Positions 8,130-19,283 of a DNA stretch of 64,000 nt are shown here, one piece after another; the first letter of the stretch is position 1; each line of letters begins with the position of its first letter. Both the position numbers and the translations under genes were made by a program. Source of the DNA: Terriglobia bacterium (GTDB lineage: Bacteria; Acidobacteriota; Terriglobia; Versatilivoradales; Versatilivoraceae). The notes under the pieces are model-generated. The model was given only the letters and a program-made list of their open reading frames with translations, did not search any database and had not been told where the DNA came from. The stretch covers positions 62,001-126,000 of the forward strand of contig JAKUNG010000009.1 in NCBI GenBank assembly GCA_022452285.1. The letters run 5' to 3'.

Positions 8130-9107
8130 TTAGCGTTTAAGTTCAAAAACTTGCGGATTGACACACCACTGAGGCTTTTCTCCTTTTAAAACAGCTAAGA
8201 TGTCTCGACACATTGAATGATAGCAACGAGATTCAGCACCTGCAGTAGAGGCTAATATATGAGGGGATCCGATAAATTTAGGATGAGAAAATAGTGGGTG
8301 CTCAATTCTAGTTGGCGGTTCTTCGGGAAAAACATCTAAACCAACACCAGCTAACAGACCATCTTTTAGGCCTTCATAGAGAATATCCAAGTTTTCAATC
8401 AGGGACCCCCTTGCAAAATTTATAATATAAGCGCCTCTCTTAATTTTTTTTAAATTATTCTGATGGATTAATCCTCTTGTTTCCGGTGTTGCTTCTGCAT
8501 GGATCGTTATAACATCAGAGCTCTTTAATAAATCGTCAAGTGTTTTTAACTTTACTCCAAATTGATGGGTATCTTGGTCTGACAAGTAGGGATCATAACC
8601 AATGAGATTCACATTGAAAACTGCAGCACGCTTAGCTACTTCTTTTCCAATTCTACCTAAACCAATAATACCCCAAGTCTTTCCTTCTAACTCATCAGTT
8701 CGTTCGGTTAAACGTCGGCTCCACTCCCCTCGAAGCAAAACTCTGTGCCAGTAAAACAAATTTTTTGTTAAAGCCAGAACCATTGCAAGAGTAGCCTCAG
8801 CTACAGCCGAACCGAGCAGTGGAGCGTAAACTACTGGAATACCTCTAATTGTTGCAGCCTTAATATCAATATTTTCATAACCAGCGCCACTACGAGCAAT
8901 TACTCTCAACTGAGCACTTGCATCCATGATTTTTTCATCAATTGGAGAAAGTCCCCTACTAATCAAACAAACCGTCTCTGGTATTGACTGAATTAATGTT
9001 TGCTGATCATCTGCAGGAGCAGTCACAATTCTGTAACGGTGTCCTAACTCTTGGTGCGCAATAGGATCAATTGGAACAGTAGCTAGAATTTTTAGCTGTC
9101 TAGTCAT
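8130..9107 (-). CDS. D-isomer-specific 2-hydroxyacid dehydrogenase
   Basis: A 325-residue NAD(P)-dependent dehydrogenase of the SerA/glyoxylate-reductase family. The Rossmann motif GIIGLGRIG is near residue 150, the substrate Arg is in NFARGS, the acid residue in FPEEPP and the catalytic His in GSPHILA. There is no C-terminal ACT domain, so it is more like hydroxypyruvate/glyoxylate reductase than full SerA. It ends 19 bases before the M24 gene and probably shares its transcript. No clear ribosome binding site is seen before the ATG. It diverges from the gamma-glutamyltransferase gene across a 224-base promoter region. Confidence 0.9.
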   Translation of the reverse strand: MTRQLKILATVPIDPIAHQELGHRYRIVTAPADDQQTLIQSIPETVCLISRGLSPIDEKIMDASAQLRVIARSGAGYENIDIKAATIRGIPVVYAPLLGSAVAEATLAMVLALTKNLFYWHRVLLRGEWSRRLTERTDELEGKTWGIIGLGRIGKEVAKRAAVFNVNLIGYDPYLSDQDTHQFGVKLKTLDDLLKSSDVITIHAEATPETRGLIHQNNLKKIKRGAYIINFARGSLIENLDILYEGLKDGLLAGVGLDVFPEEPPTRIEHPLFSHPKFIGSPHILASTAGAESRCYHSMCRDILAVLKGEKPQWCVNPQVFELKR

Positions 9108-9331
9108 TTTGAGAGTATTAGACCATAACCCCAGATATCATTTCGAAAAAGTTCTACACTTTTATTTTTTCTAAGTCATATCATCATTTAACATTCTTCA
9201 AAATTATTATAAATGATTTTCATAGACTAGTCGTAGGGAACATTTCCTGTTACCTTAGTCTTGGTTTTAGTACTATTTAGAAAATTAGTCTTTCAGCAAA
9301 ATTGTAAAGCTTATTTCACTGGAGAGGTAGT

Positions 9332-10951
9332 ATGTCTGGAATGATTGTTGCTCCCCAACCTGAAGCAGTTGAGCAAGGTGCTAGAATTCTTGCTAATGGA
9401 GGTAATGCTTTTGATGCAGCCCTAGCTTGTGCCTGGACACAGTTCCTAGTTGATCCTCATTCTTGTGGAGTTGGTGGGTACTTAATTCTCACCTGTCGAC
9501 TTAGTAAAGACAATCAGCCACATCCCATTATTGATGCCCCAGCAGTAGCAGGTTCAAAAGTCCAAACTGACATGTGGAAAGACAAAGTCATAGGTCCTAA
9601 CCCAGGTGGTTGGGGGTTTTTTCTACAAGACAAAGTCAATGAAGATGGATATCAATCAATCTGTGTCCCAGGAATCATTCGAGGACTTGAATTTATCCAT
9701 AAACGTTGGTGCACTATTCCTTGGCGGGACTTAATTGAACCCTCTATTCAATTAAGTCAACAAGGTTGGCCTGTAGGTGAACATCTTGGCAAACGCTGGA
9801 AAGATTCCCCACAATACTATGAGAATACCTCCTTACTCGAAAAACTCTATGTGAGTCCAGAAAGTCGTCGGATTTATCTGGATGCTAATGACAAACCGTA
9901 TGAAGTAGGAACTATTTTACGAAATCCGGATTATGGGGAAACACTTGAAAAATTGGCTAAGAACGGCCCTGACGATTTCTATGAAGGTAATTTATCTAAA
10001 ATGATGATGGTAGATCTAGAAAAACATGGAAGTTGGATTACAAATGATGACTTGGCAAACTACCAGATACGCAAAGAAAAACCAGTAGTTATTCAATACC
10101 GAGATTACACAATCCAAACTTCTCCTGCTCCGCATGGTGGCCCTACTTTAGCAGCTATCTTAAATATTTTAGAAGGATATGACCTTGTCCGTTTAGGCCA
10201 TAACTCACCAGCTTATATATCTCTTGTATCTATGGCGATGAAAGCAGGTTTTGAAGATCGTAATCGTTTTCTGGGTGATCCTCAATTTGTCCAAGTTCCT
10301 CTTGACTGGATGCTCTCAAAGGAACGAGCACAAGAATGGCGAGACATCATTGATAGTAAAATAGATTTTGAACCCTCTAATGTGCAAACTGGGGGACCAG
10401 ATACTACTCACACTAGTGTTGTCGATCGCTGGGGCAATTGTGTTTCACTAACTCACTCACTAGGAAGTTCTTCAGGTGTCATCACACCTGGACTAGGTTT
10501 TATGTATAACAATTCAATGATCAACTTTCACCCGTACCCCGATCACCCTAATAGTATTCTTGCTGGTAAAGGACGTACTACCGGAATGACGCCAACAATT
10601 GTTTGGAAAGATCATAAACCTGTTCTAGTTATTGGAGCCCCTGGTGCTACAAGAATTATCACTGGGGTGCTTACGGTCATTCTTAACCATCTTGACTTTG
10701 GGATGTCCATTAGTGATTCGGTTTTAGCTCCCCGATTTGACAGCCAAGGTGGGCCAATTACATGTCAGGCTCGTATCCCTACAGGGGTGTGTGCTGAAGT
10801 CAGAAGAAAACATGAAATCCTGCGTTTGCCACAAAGTCATGGAGGTTTTGCTTTGGTCCATGCTATACAAATTGATGGCAAAAACCACCAGTTAAATGGT
10901 GCAGCTGATACTGGTGCTGATGGAATGGCTCTTTTGGTAGAAGACTCTTAA
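9332..10951 (+). CDS. Gamma-glutamyltransferase family protein
   Basis: A 539-residue N-terminal nucleophile hydrolase of the gamma-glutamyltransferase family. The start (QGARILANGGNAFDAALA) and the CGVGG loop are typical. The self-cleavage and nucleophile Thr should lie in DTTHTSVVD near residue 359, followed by the SLGSSSG oxyanion region. It has no signal peptide, so it is probably cytoplasmic, unlike classical periplasmic enzymes; relatives include amidohydrolytic acylases. GGAGAGG precedes the ATG. It seems to be a single-gene unit, as the next gene is convergent. Confidence 0.9.
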   Translation: MSGMIVAPQPEAVEQGARILANGGNAFDAALACAWTQFLVDPHSCGVGGYLILTCRLSKDNQPHPIIDAPAVAGSKVQTDMWKDKVIGPNPGGWGFFLQDKVNEDGYQSICVPGIIRGLEFIHKRWCTIPWRDLIEPSIQLSQQGWPVGEHLGKRWKDSPQYYENTSLLEKLYVSPESRRIYLDANDKPYEVGTILRNPDYGETLEKLAKNGPDDFYEGNLSKMMMVDLEKHGSWITNDDLANYQIRKEKPVVIQYRDYTIQTSPAPHGGPTLAAILNILEGYDLVRLGHNSPAYISLVSMAMKAGFEDRNRFLGDPQFVQVPLDWMLSKERAQEWRDIIDSKIDFEPSNVQTGGPDTTHTSVVDRWGNCVSLTHSLGSSSGVITPGLGFMYNNSMINFHPYPDHPNSILAGKGRTTGMTPTIVWKDHKPVLVIGAPGATRIITGVLTVILNHLDFGMSISDSVLAPRFDSQGGPITCQARIPTGVCAEVRRKHEILRLPQSHGGFALVHAIQIDGKNHQLNGAADTGADGMALLVEDS

Positions 10952-11054
10952 ATTTGAAAAGAAAAAAGCAATCTGAGACGTGCAGCTTCTTGATTGAAAG
11001 GTTGAGAGTGTTATTGATCAACAAAGTTTGATTTTTCAGAAGAAATATCTCAGT

Positions 11055-13142
11055 TTAAAATGTGCCTTTATGAGGTTTTTCCCAGTCTCCACTAAAACCA
11101 TCTACACCATAAATCCGACAAAGTCCCTTGTTCATGTCAAACTCCGCTCTCACTCCATTAGAGTATTGAATTTTCTGCAAGGTCCTCTCCTGATTTAAAA
11201 ATTCATGAGAAACCATCTCTGAATAAACAACTTTCTGAAAATAGGCACTCCAACGCTTTAACCATTCAATCCGTCTATCCATTTCTTTAGTCTCCCAATC
11301 CTTGATTGGAACTCCTCCCTCAAATGCAAGTCCTGGAAAATCTTTACGATAGGGGAGCATCCAATTATAAGCTGGAGCAGATGCGAACAGGAGTTCATAT
11401 AGACGGGGATTCTTATCCTCTGGCCAGTCGTACGTACCATATCCTCCACCAGAAAAACAAGCTGCATAACACTCATGAAAAACTAGCTGGAATAGTGGAA
11501 CTGGCTCACCAACCGGCAAACGATCTCGAGACCAATCAGTAAAGAAAAAGAAATCACAGCTGGAAGCACACCAGAAACGTGCTAACTCAGCCCCAGGCAT
11601 AATTCCTCGTTGACGGGTTTCTCTGAAACATTCAATTTGTTTTTCAATAGCTCTTCGACGAGACACCCTGTGTTGGGAAGAAAAATCTTCTTTGTGACCA
11701 CCATGAAAAGCAAAACCATCAAAATATAGGGCATCCATACCAAAACCTTTAGATTTACTAAAATCAAGAGCCTGCCGAAGGGCATCCGGTCCAAACTCTG
11801 GACTTAAACCATCTCCCCAGAAACTTGGACGTGGATGCAACTTGCCCAACCTATCAACTGATGATCGTGCTGAATTATATCCGGGAGCTCCCTTTAAATG
11901 GGCATTTGGATTTATGAAGACTTTGATCAATGCACCCTCTCTGCGAACTCTACTAACAAAGCGATTGAGCCTTTTCCAACCACCAGAAATAGGTTCTTCA
12001 CGAAGAAATGCCTGCCAGCTGTTAGCACCATCTTTTCCACCAGTCCCAGAAGACCATTTTGGAAAAAAGAAATTGACTGCAAGGTTATGGCTCCTCCATC
12101 TACGGATATCTCTCAAGACCTGCCGCTCATTGTTTGCATCCCAAAAATAAGACCGGTATTCAATTCCTTGGAGGTATCTCTTAATGGCTGGTGTTTTCTT
12201 TTCTTTTTCTTTGAGAGTTTTAAATAAACCCTGCTTTTGGGCGTATCGACGATAAGCTTTAGCCATCCCGACATAATCTAAATCTTGAGCAAACCGCATT
12301 AGGAACTGACGGGCATAACCAAGGGTCCCAAGAGAAGAAATCCAGTTAAAATCAATACTAGAAACCTTTCCAGGTATGTGGTCAACTTCGACACTACAAT
12401 CCCAAAATGTTTCTACGATCTGATAAAGCGAGTGATTCTGTTTTGCCAAACCAAATAGTGGGAGGCTGTAGCGCCCACCAACTAAATTTCCGCGGGCAGA
12501 AAAATCGTTTTTTTGATAATCAGTAGATCCACTCTTAGGCATAGGTTCAGCCATTTCAGCTGGAATCAAATAGCCCGAACCATGAGGAACTAGAAGGTAA
12601 CCTCCTTCAACAGTAGGTTTTTCAATGTGATAAAAATGTTTGATCTCGAGAACTTTTTGCATGCCACCAGTTTGCTCAATCCTAACTAATAGTTCATCAT
12701 TCTCCGAATCGAGGGCTTGTATTATTTCAATCTCTACATCTGTCCCACTGAATGAACTGAGCTTGGTTTTAACACCTCTATGTTGTCCTTGAATAAAGGG
12801 CTTAGTTTCTCTGTCTGCAGCCTCCTCAAACCTATAAAGTTTTGTTTTGTTGTCAGATTCACGAGCAGTCACCAAAACCTGAGGCTGTATAGATTGGGAA
12901 TTTTGCCAGATTGTCAGTCCACCAGGTTTATAGACCTTAAAACCACCTGCTTGATCAATACGGACGGAATAATTCTTTCCTTGTAGTTCCCAACTCGTTT
13001 TTGAGCTGTCAGAACATCCACCTAAGTCAAGCAATCCAGTGCCGATGACTGCTGAGGTAACCATGAATGTCCGACGATCAACTAGCTCTCTTTTTTTGCG
13101 GGGAGCAGAAAAAATAATTTTTCTAGCTTTATTTTGGTCCAC
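11055..13142 (-). CDS. Tat-targeted lipoprotein with a possible glycoside-hydrolase-like TIM barrel (DUF6259-like)
   Basis: A 695-residue protein with a Tat motif (DRRTFMV), a hydrophobic helix and a lipobox (LDLGGC near residue 43), so probably an exported lipoprotein. Residues about 50-310 look like a beta-sandwich; from about 330 a barrel-like region contains VNFFFPKWSS, DALYFDGFAF and PGAELARFWC. This layout recalls DUF6259 and alpha-galactosidase-clan proteins, but I cannot prove an activity. The start is GTG 13142 with only a weak upstream purine stretch; a later start would lose the Tat signal. It is convergent with the gamma-glutamyltransferase gene. Confidence 0.65.
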   Translation of the reverse strand: MDQNKARKIIFSAPRKKRELVDRRTFMVTSAVIGTGLLDLGGCSDSSKTSWELQGKNYSVRIDQAGGFKVYKPGGLTIWQNSQSIQPQVLVTARESDNKTKLYRFEEAADRETKPFIQGQHRGVKTKLSSFSGTDVEIEIIQALDSENDELLVRIEQTGGMQKVLEIKHFYHIEKPTVEGGYLLVPHGSGYLIPAEMAEPMPKSGSTDYQKNDFSARGNLVGGRYSLPLFGLAKQNHSLYQIVETFWDCSVEVDHIPGKVSSIDFNWISSLGTLGYARQFLMRFAQDLDYVGMAKAYRRYAQKQGLFKTLKEKEKKTPAIKRYLQGIEYRSYFWDANNERQVLRDIRRWRSHNLAVNFFFPKWSSGTGGKDGANSWQAFLREEPISGGWKRLNRFVSRVRREGALIKVFINPNAHLKGAPGYNSARSSVDRLGKLHPRPSFWGDGLSPEFGPDALRQALDFSKSKGFGMDALYFDGFAFHGGHKEDFSSQHRVSRRRAIEKQIECFRETRQRGIMPGAELARFWCASSCDFFFFTDWSRDRLPVGEPVPLFQLVFHECYAACFSGGGYGTYDWPEDKNPRLYELLFASAPAYNWMLPYRKDFPGLAFEGGVPIKDWETKEMDRRIEWLKRWSAYFQKVVYSEMVSHEFLNQERTLQKIQYSNGVRAEFDMNKGLCRIYGVDGFSGDWEKPHKGTF

Positions 13143-13288
13143 TTTAGACTCGTTTTTTTGGGAAACATCTAGACAATGGACAGCTTTGATCTAACTAACA
13201 CAAAAATGATTTAATAATCCTTTTGCTCACATTAAGGGAAACCTCGTCTCTTTTGAAAACCTAAGCATGAACAAAATTCTTTGCAGAC

Positions 13289-14269
13289 CTATGTAGACAG
13301 ATCAGACAAATCTAATCGATTCTCCCCATTTAACCGAGAAAAAATTTCTGCTGTTTTCTTAATACCATCTTTTAGAGACGTTGCCGGCACTTGACCAAGT
13401 TCTGTTTTTAAGCCCTGCTCATCAAAATTTGTAGCAATTGCAATTCTTTGGTCTTTGCAACTAATAAGACCTTTAGAATTTGGCAAGACTTCTTCAATAG
13501 TATTAATTACTTCCTCAACCGTCACAACCTCTCCCCTAATATTATATACACGTGCTCCTTTATTCTTACTTTCAGCACAAGCAATAAAGGTCTTAGCTGT
13601 ATCATCAACTAATTGCATAGACACAGGACCACCAAACTGAATTTCAAATGTCTGACCAACAACAGCAGCTTTAATAGCCGTTGTCGGGCCGGAAGTAATA
13701 CCAAAATCACGACCAGGACCATAAACAGCATATGGTCTCAATCCTACACTAGAGATCGCATGATCAGAAAAATACACTCTAGCGTTACCTTCATTACAGT
13801 GTTTAAAAACTCCATAATGGGTTCTTGGAACCAAGGGAGCACTTTCATCCAGCAATGCTTCTCCATAATCATCCTCTGGTCCAAAAACTGCAGCTGAGCT
13901 AGCATAAACTAAACCCTCAATTTGATCCTGAAGTAACCGAGCAGCTTCGAAAACATTGATCGTTCCAACAACATTAACTAAGGCACCTAATTTAGGATTT
14001 GACTTACATGTAGGAACCTGTAGTCCTGCCAAGTGAATGACATGAGTGATTTGATGGATTTGAAGGTTCTCACTGAGCTTTTTAAAATCTGTAACATCTC
14101 CTTGTATGAAATGGACATTGGAAAGTTTTTCTTGCGAGAGCAGCATAGAAATTCTTCTTGGTTCCAAGTCTAGGTCATAAACAAAAACTTCTTTATTGCG
14201 ATCAACTAAATTACGTACAATCCAAGTCCCAATGCACCCTTGGGCGCCAGTCACAAAATAACGCGACAT
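13289..14269 (-). CDS. NAD-dependent epimerase/dehydratase (extended SDR)
   Basis: A 326-residue extended short-chain dehydrogenase. The NAD-binding motif FVTGAQGCIG is at residues 5-14, DVTDF follows near residue 56, the catalytic Ser is in YASSAAVFG and the Tyr-Lys pair in HYGVFK. This is the nucleotide-sugar epimerase/dehydratase type. AGGAGG lies 8 bases before the ATG. Neighbours are not sugar genes (carB upstream, a Tat lipoprotein downstream), so a substrate cannot be assigned; uronate or sugar-acid dehydrogenation is another option in this family. Confidence 0.87.
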   Translation of the reverse strand: MSRYFVTGAQGCIGTWIVRNLVDRNKEVFVYDLDLEPRRISMLLSQEKLSNVHFIQGDVTDFKKLSENLQIHQITHVIHLAGLQVPTCKSNPKLGALVNVVGTINVFEAARLLQDQIEGLVYASSAAVFGPEDDYGEALLDESAPLVPRTHYGVFKHCNEGNARVYFSDHAISSVGLRPYAVYGPGRDFGITSGPTTAIKAAVVGQTFEIQFGGPVSMQLVDDTAKTFIACAESKNKGARVYNIRGEVVTVEEVINTIEEVLPNSKGLISCKDQRIAIATNFDEQGLKTELGQVPATSLKDGIKKTAEIFSRLNGENRLDLSDLST

Positions 14270-14378
14270 TGTAAAGACCTCCTGTTAGTTAGTACTCATT
14301 TAAAAAAAGCATTGTAAATTTAAGGGTCATTCTTTATTGAAGGCATAACCTAGTTGACAAAACTGAGACTAGAAATAT

Positions 14379-17300
14379 TTATTGAACTGGTGTTGCTGAA
14401 GAGGAGTGATATTCCTGTATGGAACGAACATCTCGTCTGTTTGATTTTAAAGCACTGATACCACTAGCTACCGCTGCTCCACCAGACAAAGTGGTAATAC
14501 AAGGAACATTGTACTGAATAGCAGATCTCCTAATAGCCCTTTCATCAAAGAACGACTCCTTATCTAAAGGTGTATTTAGTATAAGATTTACCTGACCGCT
14601 CTTTATAAGATCTACCACATTAGGTCTACCCTCATTAACCTTATAGACTTTTTCAACTGAAATGCCATTTTCTACGAGGATTTTCTGGGTGCCACCAGTT
14701 GCAACTAATTTAAAGCCTATTTGATAGAAACGTCTGGCTATGTCAATGACATTTTGTTTGTCGCGATCGTTGACACTAACAAATGCAGTGCCCGAACTGG
14801 GAAGTACCACTCCAGCACTAAGCTGTGCTTTGGCATAAGCTAGACCAAAAGTATCTGCAACTCCCATAACCTCACCAGTAGACTTCATTTCAGGTCCAAG
14901 AATGGTATCAACTCCCGGAAACTTTAAAAAAGGGAAAACTGGAGATTTTACAAAAAAGTGGTCAACAGGTAGCTCATCAGGCAGATCAAATTCTGAGAGT
15001 TTTCTGCCGGCCATTATACTAGCTGCTATTTTTGCTAAAGGAATACCTGTAGCTTTACTGACAAAAGGAATTGTGCGAGAAGCTCGAGGGTTTACCTCTA
15101 TAACATAAACCACATCATCTTTTATAGCGTACTGTACATTCATCAACCCTATTACTTTAAGTGCTTGGGCTAAACGGATCGTATAATCACGCATCGTTTT
15201 TAAGTGTTCAGACTTTACCATATAGGTTGGTAATACACAGGAACTATCTCCAGAGTGGATCCCAGCTTCTTCAATATGCTCCATAATGCCTCCGATAACA
15301 ACTTGTTCACCATCGGCAACAACATCTACATCAACTTCAAAAGCATCTTCCAAAAATTTGTCTATTAAAATTGGTCTATCCTGAGAAACTCCAACAGCCT
15401 CAGCCATATATCGTTCTAAAGATTTATCGTCATGAACAATGACCATTGCGCGACCACCAAGAACATATGATGGTCTAACCAAAACCGGATAACCTACTCG
15501 TCCTGCCACTCCTACTGCACCCTGAAAAGATGTTGCAGTACCAGAAGGAGGCTGTGGAATATTCATTGTTTCTAGCAATTTTCCAAACCTTTTCCTATCT
15601 TCAGCAAGATCAATTGATTCTGGCGAAGTTCCAATAATTGGCACACCTGCCTGCTGAAGAGCCAATGCTAACGTTAAAGGTGTTTGGCCACCAAACTGCA
15701 CAATAACGCCATTGGGTTTTTCCTTGTTTACAATGTGCATTACATCTTCTAACGTCAGTGGTTCAAAATAAAGGCGATCAGAGGTGTCATAATCAGTTGA
15801 AACTGTTTCTGGATTACAATTAACCATGATGGTTTCCCATCCATCCTCTTTTAAGGCAAAAGAAGCGTGGCAACAACAGTAATCAAATTCAATTCCCTGA
15901 CCAATACGATTTGGCCCACTGCCAAGAATAACAATTTTTCTATTCTGTGTGGGCTCAGCTTCGCACTGCTCTTCATAAACTGAATAGAGATAGGGTGTAA
16001 AAGATTCAAATTCAGCTGCACAAGTATCTACTTGCTTGTAGACTGGAATTATTCCTTTAGATATTCTATTTTTTTGTACTTCAATAGCTGTAGAATTAGT
16101 TAGCCAAGCTAGATATTGATCTGATATCCCATTACGTTTAACAGTCCATAACAGCTCCTGGGGAATGTCAGCTAGGGTTTTCCCTCGTAACTCTGATGAA
16201 AGAAGGGAAATTTCCTGAATCTGACGGAGAAACCAAGGATCTATTCGAGTATATTCAAAAGCTTTGTCCAAAGAGAGTCCTTTTTCAAATCCAAATCGAA
16301 GATAAAGAAGCCTATCAGGATTAGGAGTAATGAGTTTTTGTTTTATCTGGTCTGCATCAAGTTTTTGTGAACCAACTTTTCGCCCTGTTTCCAAAGAACG
16401 TATGGCTTTAAGCAGGGACTCCTTAATTGTTCTTCCAATTGCCATCACTTCACCAACTGATTTCATCTGGGTTCCTAAACTTGGTTGGGCTTCAGGAAAT
16501 TTTTCAAATGCCCACTTAGGGATTTTAGTTACAACATAGTCGATAGTGGGTTCAAAACAAGCTGGGGTTTTTTTGGTTATGTCATTTGGAATCTCATCTA
16601 AGGTAAATCCAACTGCTAGTTTTGCAGCAATTTTAGCAATTGGAAAACCAGTAGCTTTTGAAGCAAGAGCTGAGCTTCGCGAAACCCTCGGATTCATCTC
16701 AATTACAACCAAACGTCCATTTTGAGGGTCAACTGCAAATTGGATATTTGCTCCACCCGTTTCTACACCAACTTTCCTAATAACTTGAATTGCAGCATTA
16801 CGCATGTGCTGATATTCCTTATCCGTTAATGTTTGTACAGGTGCAACTGTGATGGAATCACCAGTGTGAACACCCATAGGGTCAACATTTTCAATACTGC
16901 AAACAATTACCACATTGTCTTTTAGATCACGCATAACCTCGAGTTCAAATTCTTTCCATCCGATCACAGACTCTTCAATTAAAATTTCATTTGCAGGACT
17001 AAGTGTTAAACCTTTCTGAGCCAAAGATTCAAATTCTTCAGCGTTGTAGGCAATTCCTCCTCCTGTTCCTCCCAAAGTAAACGAGGGACGGATAATAGCC
17101 GGATATTCCACATCCTTAACAATTCTTTTCGCTTCCTCAAGACTGTGGGCCACCCCGCTCTGGGGGGTATCTAAACTAATTTCTCGCATTGCTTCTTTAA
17201 AAAGAAGTCGGTCCTCACCTATCTTAATTGACTCAATTTGAGCCCCAATCAATTCAACATTATTTTTGTCTAAAACACCTTGTTTTGACAATGCTACAGC

Positions 17301-17594
17301 CAGATTGAGAGCAGTTTGACCACCTACAGTGGGTAACAAAGCATCCGGTTTTTCTTCTAGAATGATTTTTTCTAGGTACTCTGGCGTTAGTGGTTCGATA
17401 TAAGTACAGTCAGCTAATTCAGGATCAGTCATTATGGTGGCTGGATTAGAATTAACTAAGACAATGGTATATCCCTCGCTTCTCAATACTTTACAAGCTT
17501 GGGTACCTGAATAGTCAAATTCACATGCCTGACCAATTACAATTGGACCAGAACCTATTACAAGAATCTTCTGAATATCTGTTCGTTTTGGCAT
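14379..17594 (-). CDS. carB: Carbamoyl-phosphate synthase large subunit
   Basis: This 1071-residue protein makes carbamoyl phosphate from bicarbonate, ammonia and two ATP, for arginine and pyrimidine synthesis. Two tandem ATP-grasp halves are visible: one opens with [21 protein letters not shown], the second with [20 protein letters not shown] near residue 555, and both carry the ARxxRSSA/ARASRTIP-type loops. A methylglyoxal-synthase-like allosteric domain follows from about residue 935 ([10 protein letters not shown]). Length is normal. It begins 29 bases after carA and forms a carAB operon; the ATG lacks a clear binding site, so coupling with carA is likely. Confidence 0.98.
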   Translation of the reverse strand: MPKRTDIQKILVIGSGPIVIGQACEFDYSGTQACKVLRSEGYTIVLVNSNPATIMTDPELADCTYIEPLTPEYLEKIILEEKPDALLPTVGGQTALNLAVALSKQGVLDKNNVELIGAQIESIKIGEDRLLFKEAMREISLDTPQSGVAHSLEEAKRIVKDVEYPAIIRPSFTLGGTGGGIAYNAEEFESLAQKGLTLSPANEILIEESVIGWKEFELEVMRDLKDNVVIVCSIENVDPMGVHTGDSITVAPVQTLTDKEYQHMRNAAIQVIRKVGVETGGANIQFAVDPQNGRLVVIEMNPRVSRSSALASKATGFPIAKIAAKLAVGFTLDEIPNDITKKTPACFEPTIDYVVTKIPKWAFEKFPEAQPSLGTQMKSVGEVMAIGRTIKESLLKAIRSLETGRKVGSQKLDADQIKQKLITPNPDRLLYLRFGFEKGLSLDKAFEYTRIDPWFLRQIQEISLLSSELRGKTLADIPQELLWTVKRNGISDQYLAWLTNSTAIEVQKNRISKGIIPVYKQVDTCAAEFESFTPYLYSVYEEQCEAEPTQNRKIVILGSGPNRIGQGIEFDYCCCHASFALKEDGWETIMVNCNPETVSTDYDTSDRLYFEPLTLEDVMHIVNKEKPNGVIVQFGGQTPLTLALALQQAGVPIIGTSPESIDLAEDRKRFGKLLETMNIPQPPSGTATSFQGAVGVAGRVGYPVLVRPSYVLGGRAMVIVHDDKSLERYMAEAVGVSQDRPILIDKFLEDAFEVDVDVVADGEQVVIGGIMEHIEEAGIHSGDSSCVLPTYMVKSEHLKTMRDYTIRLAQALKVIGLMNVQYAIKDDVVYVIEVNPRASRTIPFVSKATGIPLAKIAASIMAGRKLSEFDLPDELPVDHFFVKSPVFPFLKFPGVDTILGPEMKSTGEVMGVADTFGLAYAKAQLSAGVVLPSSGTAFVSVNDRDKQNVIDIARRFYQIGFKLVATGGTQKILVENGISVEKVYKVNEGRPNVVDLIKSGQVNLILNTPLDKESFFDERAIRRSAIQYNVPCITTLSGGAAVASGISALKSNRRDVRSIQEYHSSSATPVQ

Positions 17595-17623
17595 TAAGTT
17601 TTAATATATGAGTATTAGTTAAA

Positions 17624-18775
17624 CTAATGCTGATGCTGAATAACCAATCTTCTGAACTCGTTAAAAATATACCTAGAATCATGAGGACCAGGCGCTGCTT
17701 CAGGATGATATTGAACACAGAAAAATGGCAAACTTCGATGTCTAAAGCCCTCAAGGGTTTGATCGTTTAGGTTAACATGTGTTACTTGAATTTCTTCGGG
17801 CAATGACTTACTGTCTACAGCAAAGCCATGATTTTGAGCTGTGATCTCAACTTGTCCCGTATCCAATCGAATAACTGGATGATTTCCACCATGGTGACCA
17901 AATTTCAACTTATAAGTCCTAGCCCCTACTGCCAAACCCATAATTTGATGACCCAAACAAATTCCTAAAATAGGTTTTTTCTCCATCAGTTCTTTAACAG
18001 TGGCAACTGCATAAGTAACTGGTTCAGGGTCTCCAGGACCATTCGAAAGAAAAATACCGTCAGGCTTTAAATCCAGAATCTCGCTGGACGATGTATTCGC
18101 TGGAACAACTATAACTTCAAACCCATGGTCAACTAGTAACCTCAAAATATTACGTTTGATTCCAAAGTCAATAGCCACGATTTTAATAGTTTCTATCCGC
18201 TCTTTATTTTCTTTTCCATCTTTCTCCTTCTTCCTTTCTACAAAATCTGAAAAAAGATTAATAGATGGTTTTTCCCATTGATAAGGATTTTTGCAGGTAA
18301 CTCTTGCAGCTAGATCTTGTCCAACCATTTTTGGCGATTTTTGAGCTTTGGTAATTAAGGATTTTTCATCCAAATCACCAGTTCCAATAACAGCTCGCAT
18401 TGCCCCTTGTTTTCTAATATGTCTAACTAAGAACCGGGTATCAATATCGGAAATTGCAACGATACCATTTTTCTTGAGATATTCTGGTAATGAATTATGT
18501 TGACGCCAATTACTCGGGAAATCGGTCATATCTCGAACAACTAAGCCTTCAGCAAAAATTTTATCTGCTTCATCGTCTTGAGGATTGACTCCATAATTGC
18601 CTATGTGGGGATATGTGAGAACCACAATTTGACTAGCATAAGAGGGGTCAGTGAGAATTTCCTGATAACCAGTCAAAGAAGTATTAAAAACAATCTCTCC
18701 TGATTTTTCTCCATTAAAACCAACAGATTTTCCTTTAAATGTTAATCCATCTTCCAAGGCGAGAACTGCATCCAT
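17624..18775 (-). CDS. carA: Carbamoyl-phosphate synthase small (glutaminase) subunit
   Basis: The 383-residue amidotransferase subunit that releases ammonia from glutamine and channels it to CarB. The N-terminal domain reads [11 protein letters not shown]. The class I glutaminase triad is visible: Cys in [10 protein letters not shown], and His and Glu in [11 protein letters not shown] near the C-terminus. [11 protein letters not shown] is typical of CarA. AAAGGAA lies about 8 bases before the ATG. The region upstream carries two related small palindromes (18915-18929 and 19048-19057) that could be regulatory. Confidence 0.98.
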   Translation of the reverse strand: MDAVLALEDGLTFKGKSVGFNGEKSGEIVFNTSLTGYQEILTDPSYASQIVVLTYPHIGNYGVNPQDDEADKIFAEGLVVRDMTDFPSNWRQHNSLPEYLKKNGIVAISDIDTRFLVRHIRKQGAMRAVIGTGDLDEKSLITKAQKSPKMVGQDLAARVTCKNPYQWEKPSINLFSDFVERKKEKDGKENKERIETIKIVAIDFGIKRNILRLLVDHGFEVIVVPANTSSSEILDLKPDGIFLSNGPGDPEPVTYAVATVKELMEKKPILGICLGHQIMGLAVGARTYKLKFGHHGGNHPVIRLDTGQVEITAQNHGFAVDSKSLPEEIQVTHVNLNDQTLEGFRHRSLPFFCVQYHPEAAPGPHDSRYIFNEFRRLVIQHQH

Positions 18776-19283
18776 CCAACATTTCCTTTAAAAAATATTC
18801 TTTATAGACTGCTTAAAAATTAATTAAGTAGAAATACTAGTTACCTGACCATCAATTCAAAAGTTCTAAAGAAATCTACTGCTTAGAACCAGCTCCAGAG
18901 CAACTAACCTGCTATGCACTGTCAGTGCAGGAGAGATATTAAAATCCTGAACCTAAATAGCTACATTATTAATGTTAAGCTGGAGGTAGGGTCTAAGCCA
19001 GAACTAATAATCTCTTCATCAAGCTTTATTACCATCCTTTACAAATGCACTGCAGTGTTTATAACATATTTTTCAGAAAAGGCTAAATTAGAGGATAATG
19101 TTCCTACTAAAATCACTATTTTCTTAGAACAAAAAATCCATTGAATACACCAAGTTATCAATATTGAAATAAGGAAAAAACAACACAATAAAAGGTAGAT
19201 AAAATTCATATTCACAAAATAAACAATGATTCAGCTAATACCCGTTAGTCCAAGAAATATTTAACCTAAACTAATCTATATAA
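18776..19283. other. Intergenic region between divergent carA and glycosyltransferase genes
   Basis: About 508 AT-rich bases that must hold promoters for both directions. An open frame of 76 codons at 18914-19144 has no recognisable features or binding site and is probably chance. The notable content is a perfect palindrome, TGCACTGTCAGTGCA, at 18915-18929 and a second, CACTGCAGTG, at 19048-19057. No riboswitch or tRNA was recognised. Confidence 0.6.
18915..18929. promoter_or_regulatory. Perfect 15-base palindrome upstream of carAB
   Basis: TGCACTG-T-CAGTGCA has perfect 7-base arms around one base and lies 140 bases upstream of carA. A related palindrome with the same core is at 19048-19057. 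Such symmetry suits a dimeric repressor, but the sites do not match the ArgR box and the regulator is unknown. Confidence 0.3.

Noticed and set aside
18914-19144. 76-residue open frame in the carA upstream region
   Set aside because: No domain, no binding site, and composition typical of AT-rich non-coding DNA.
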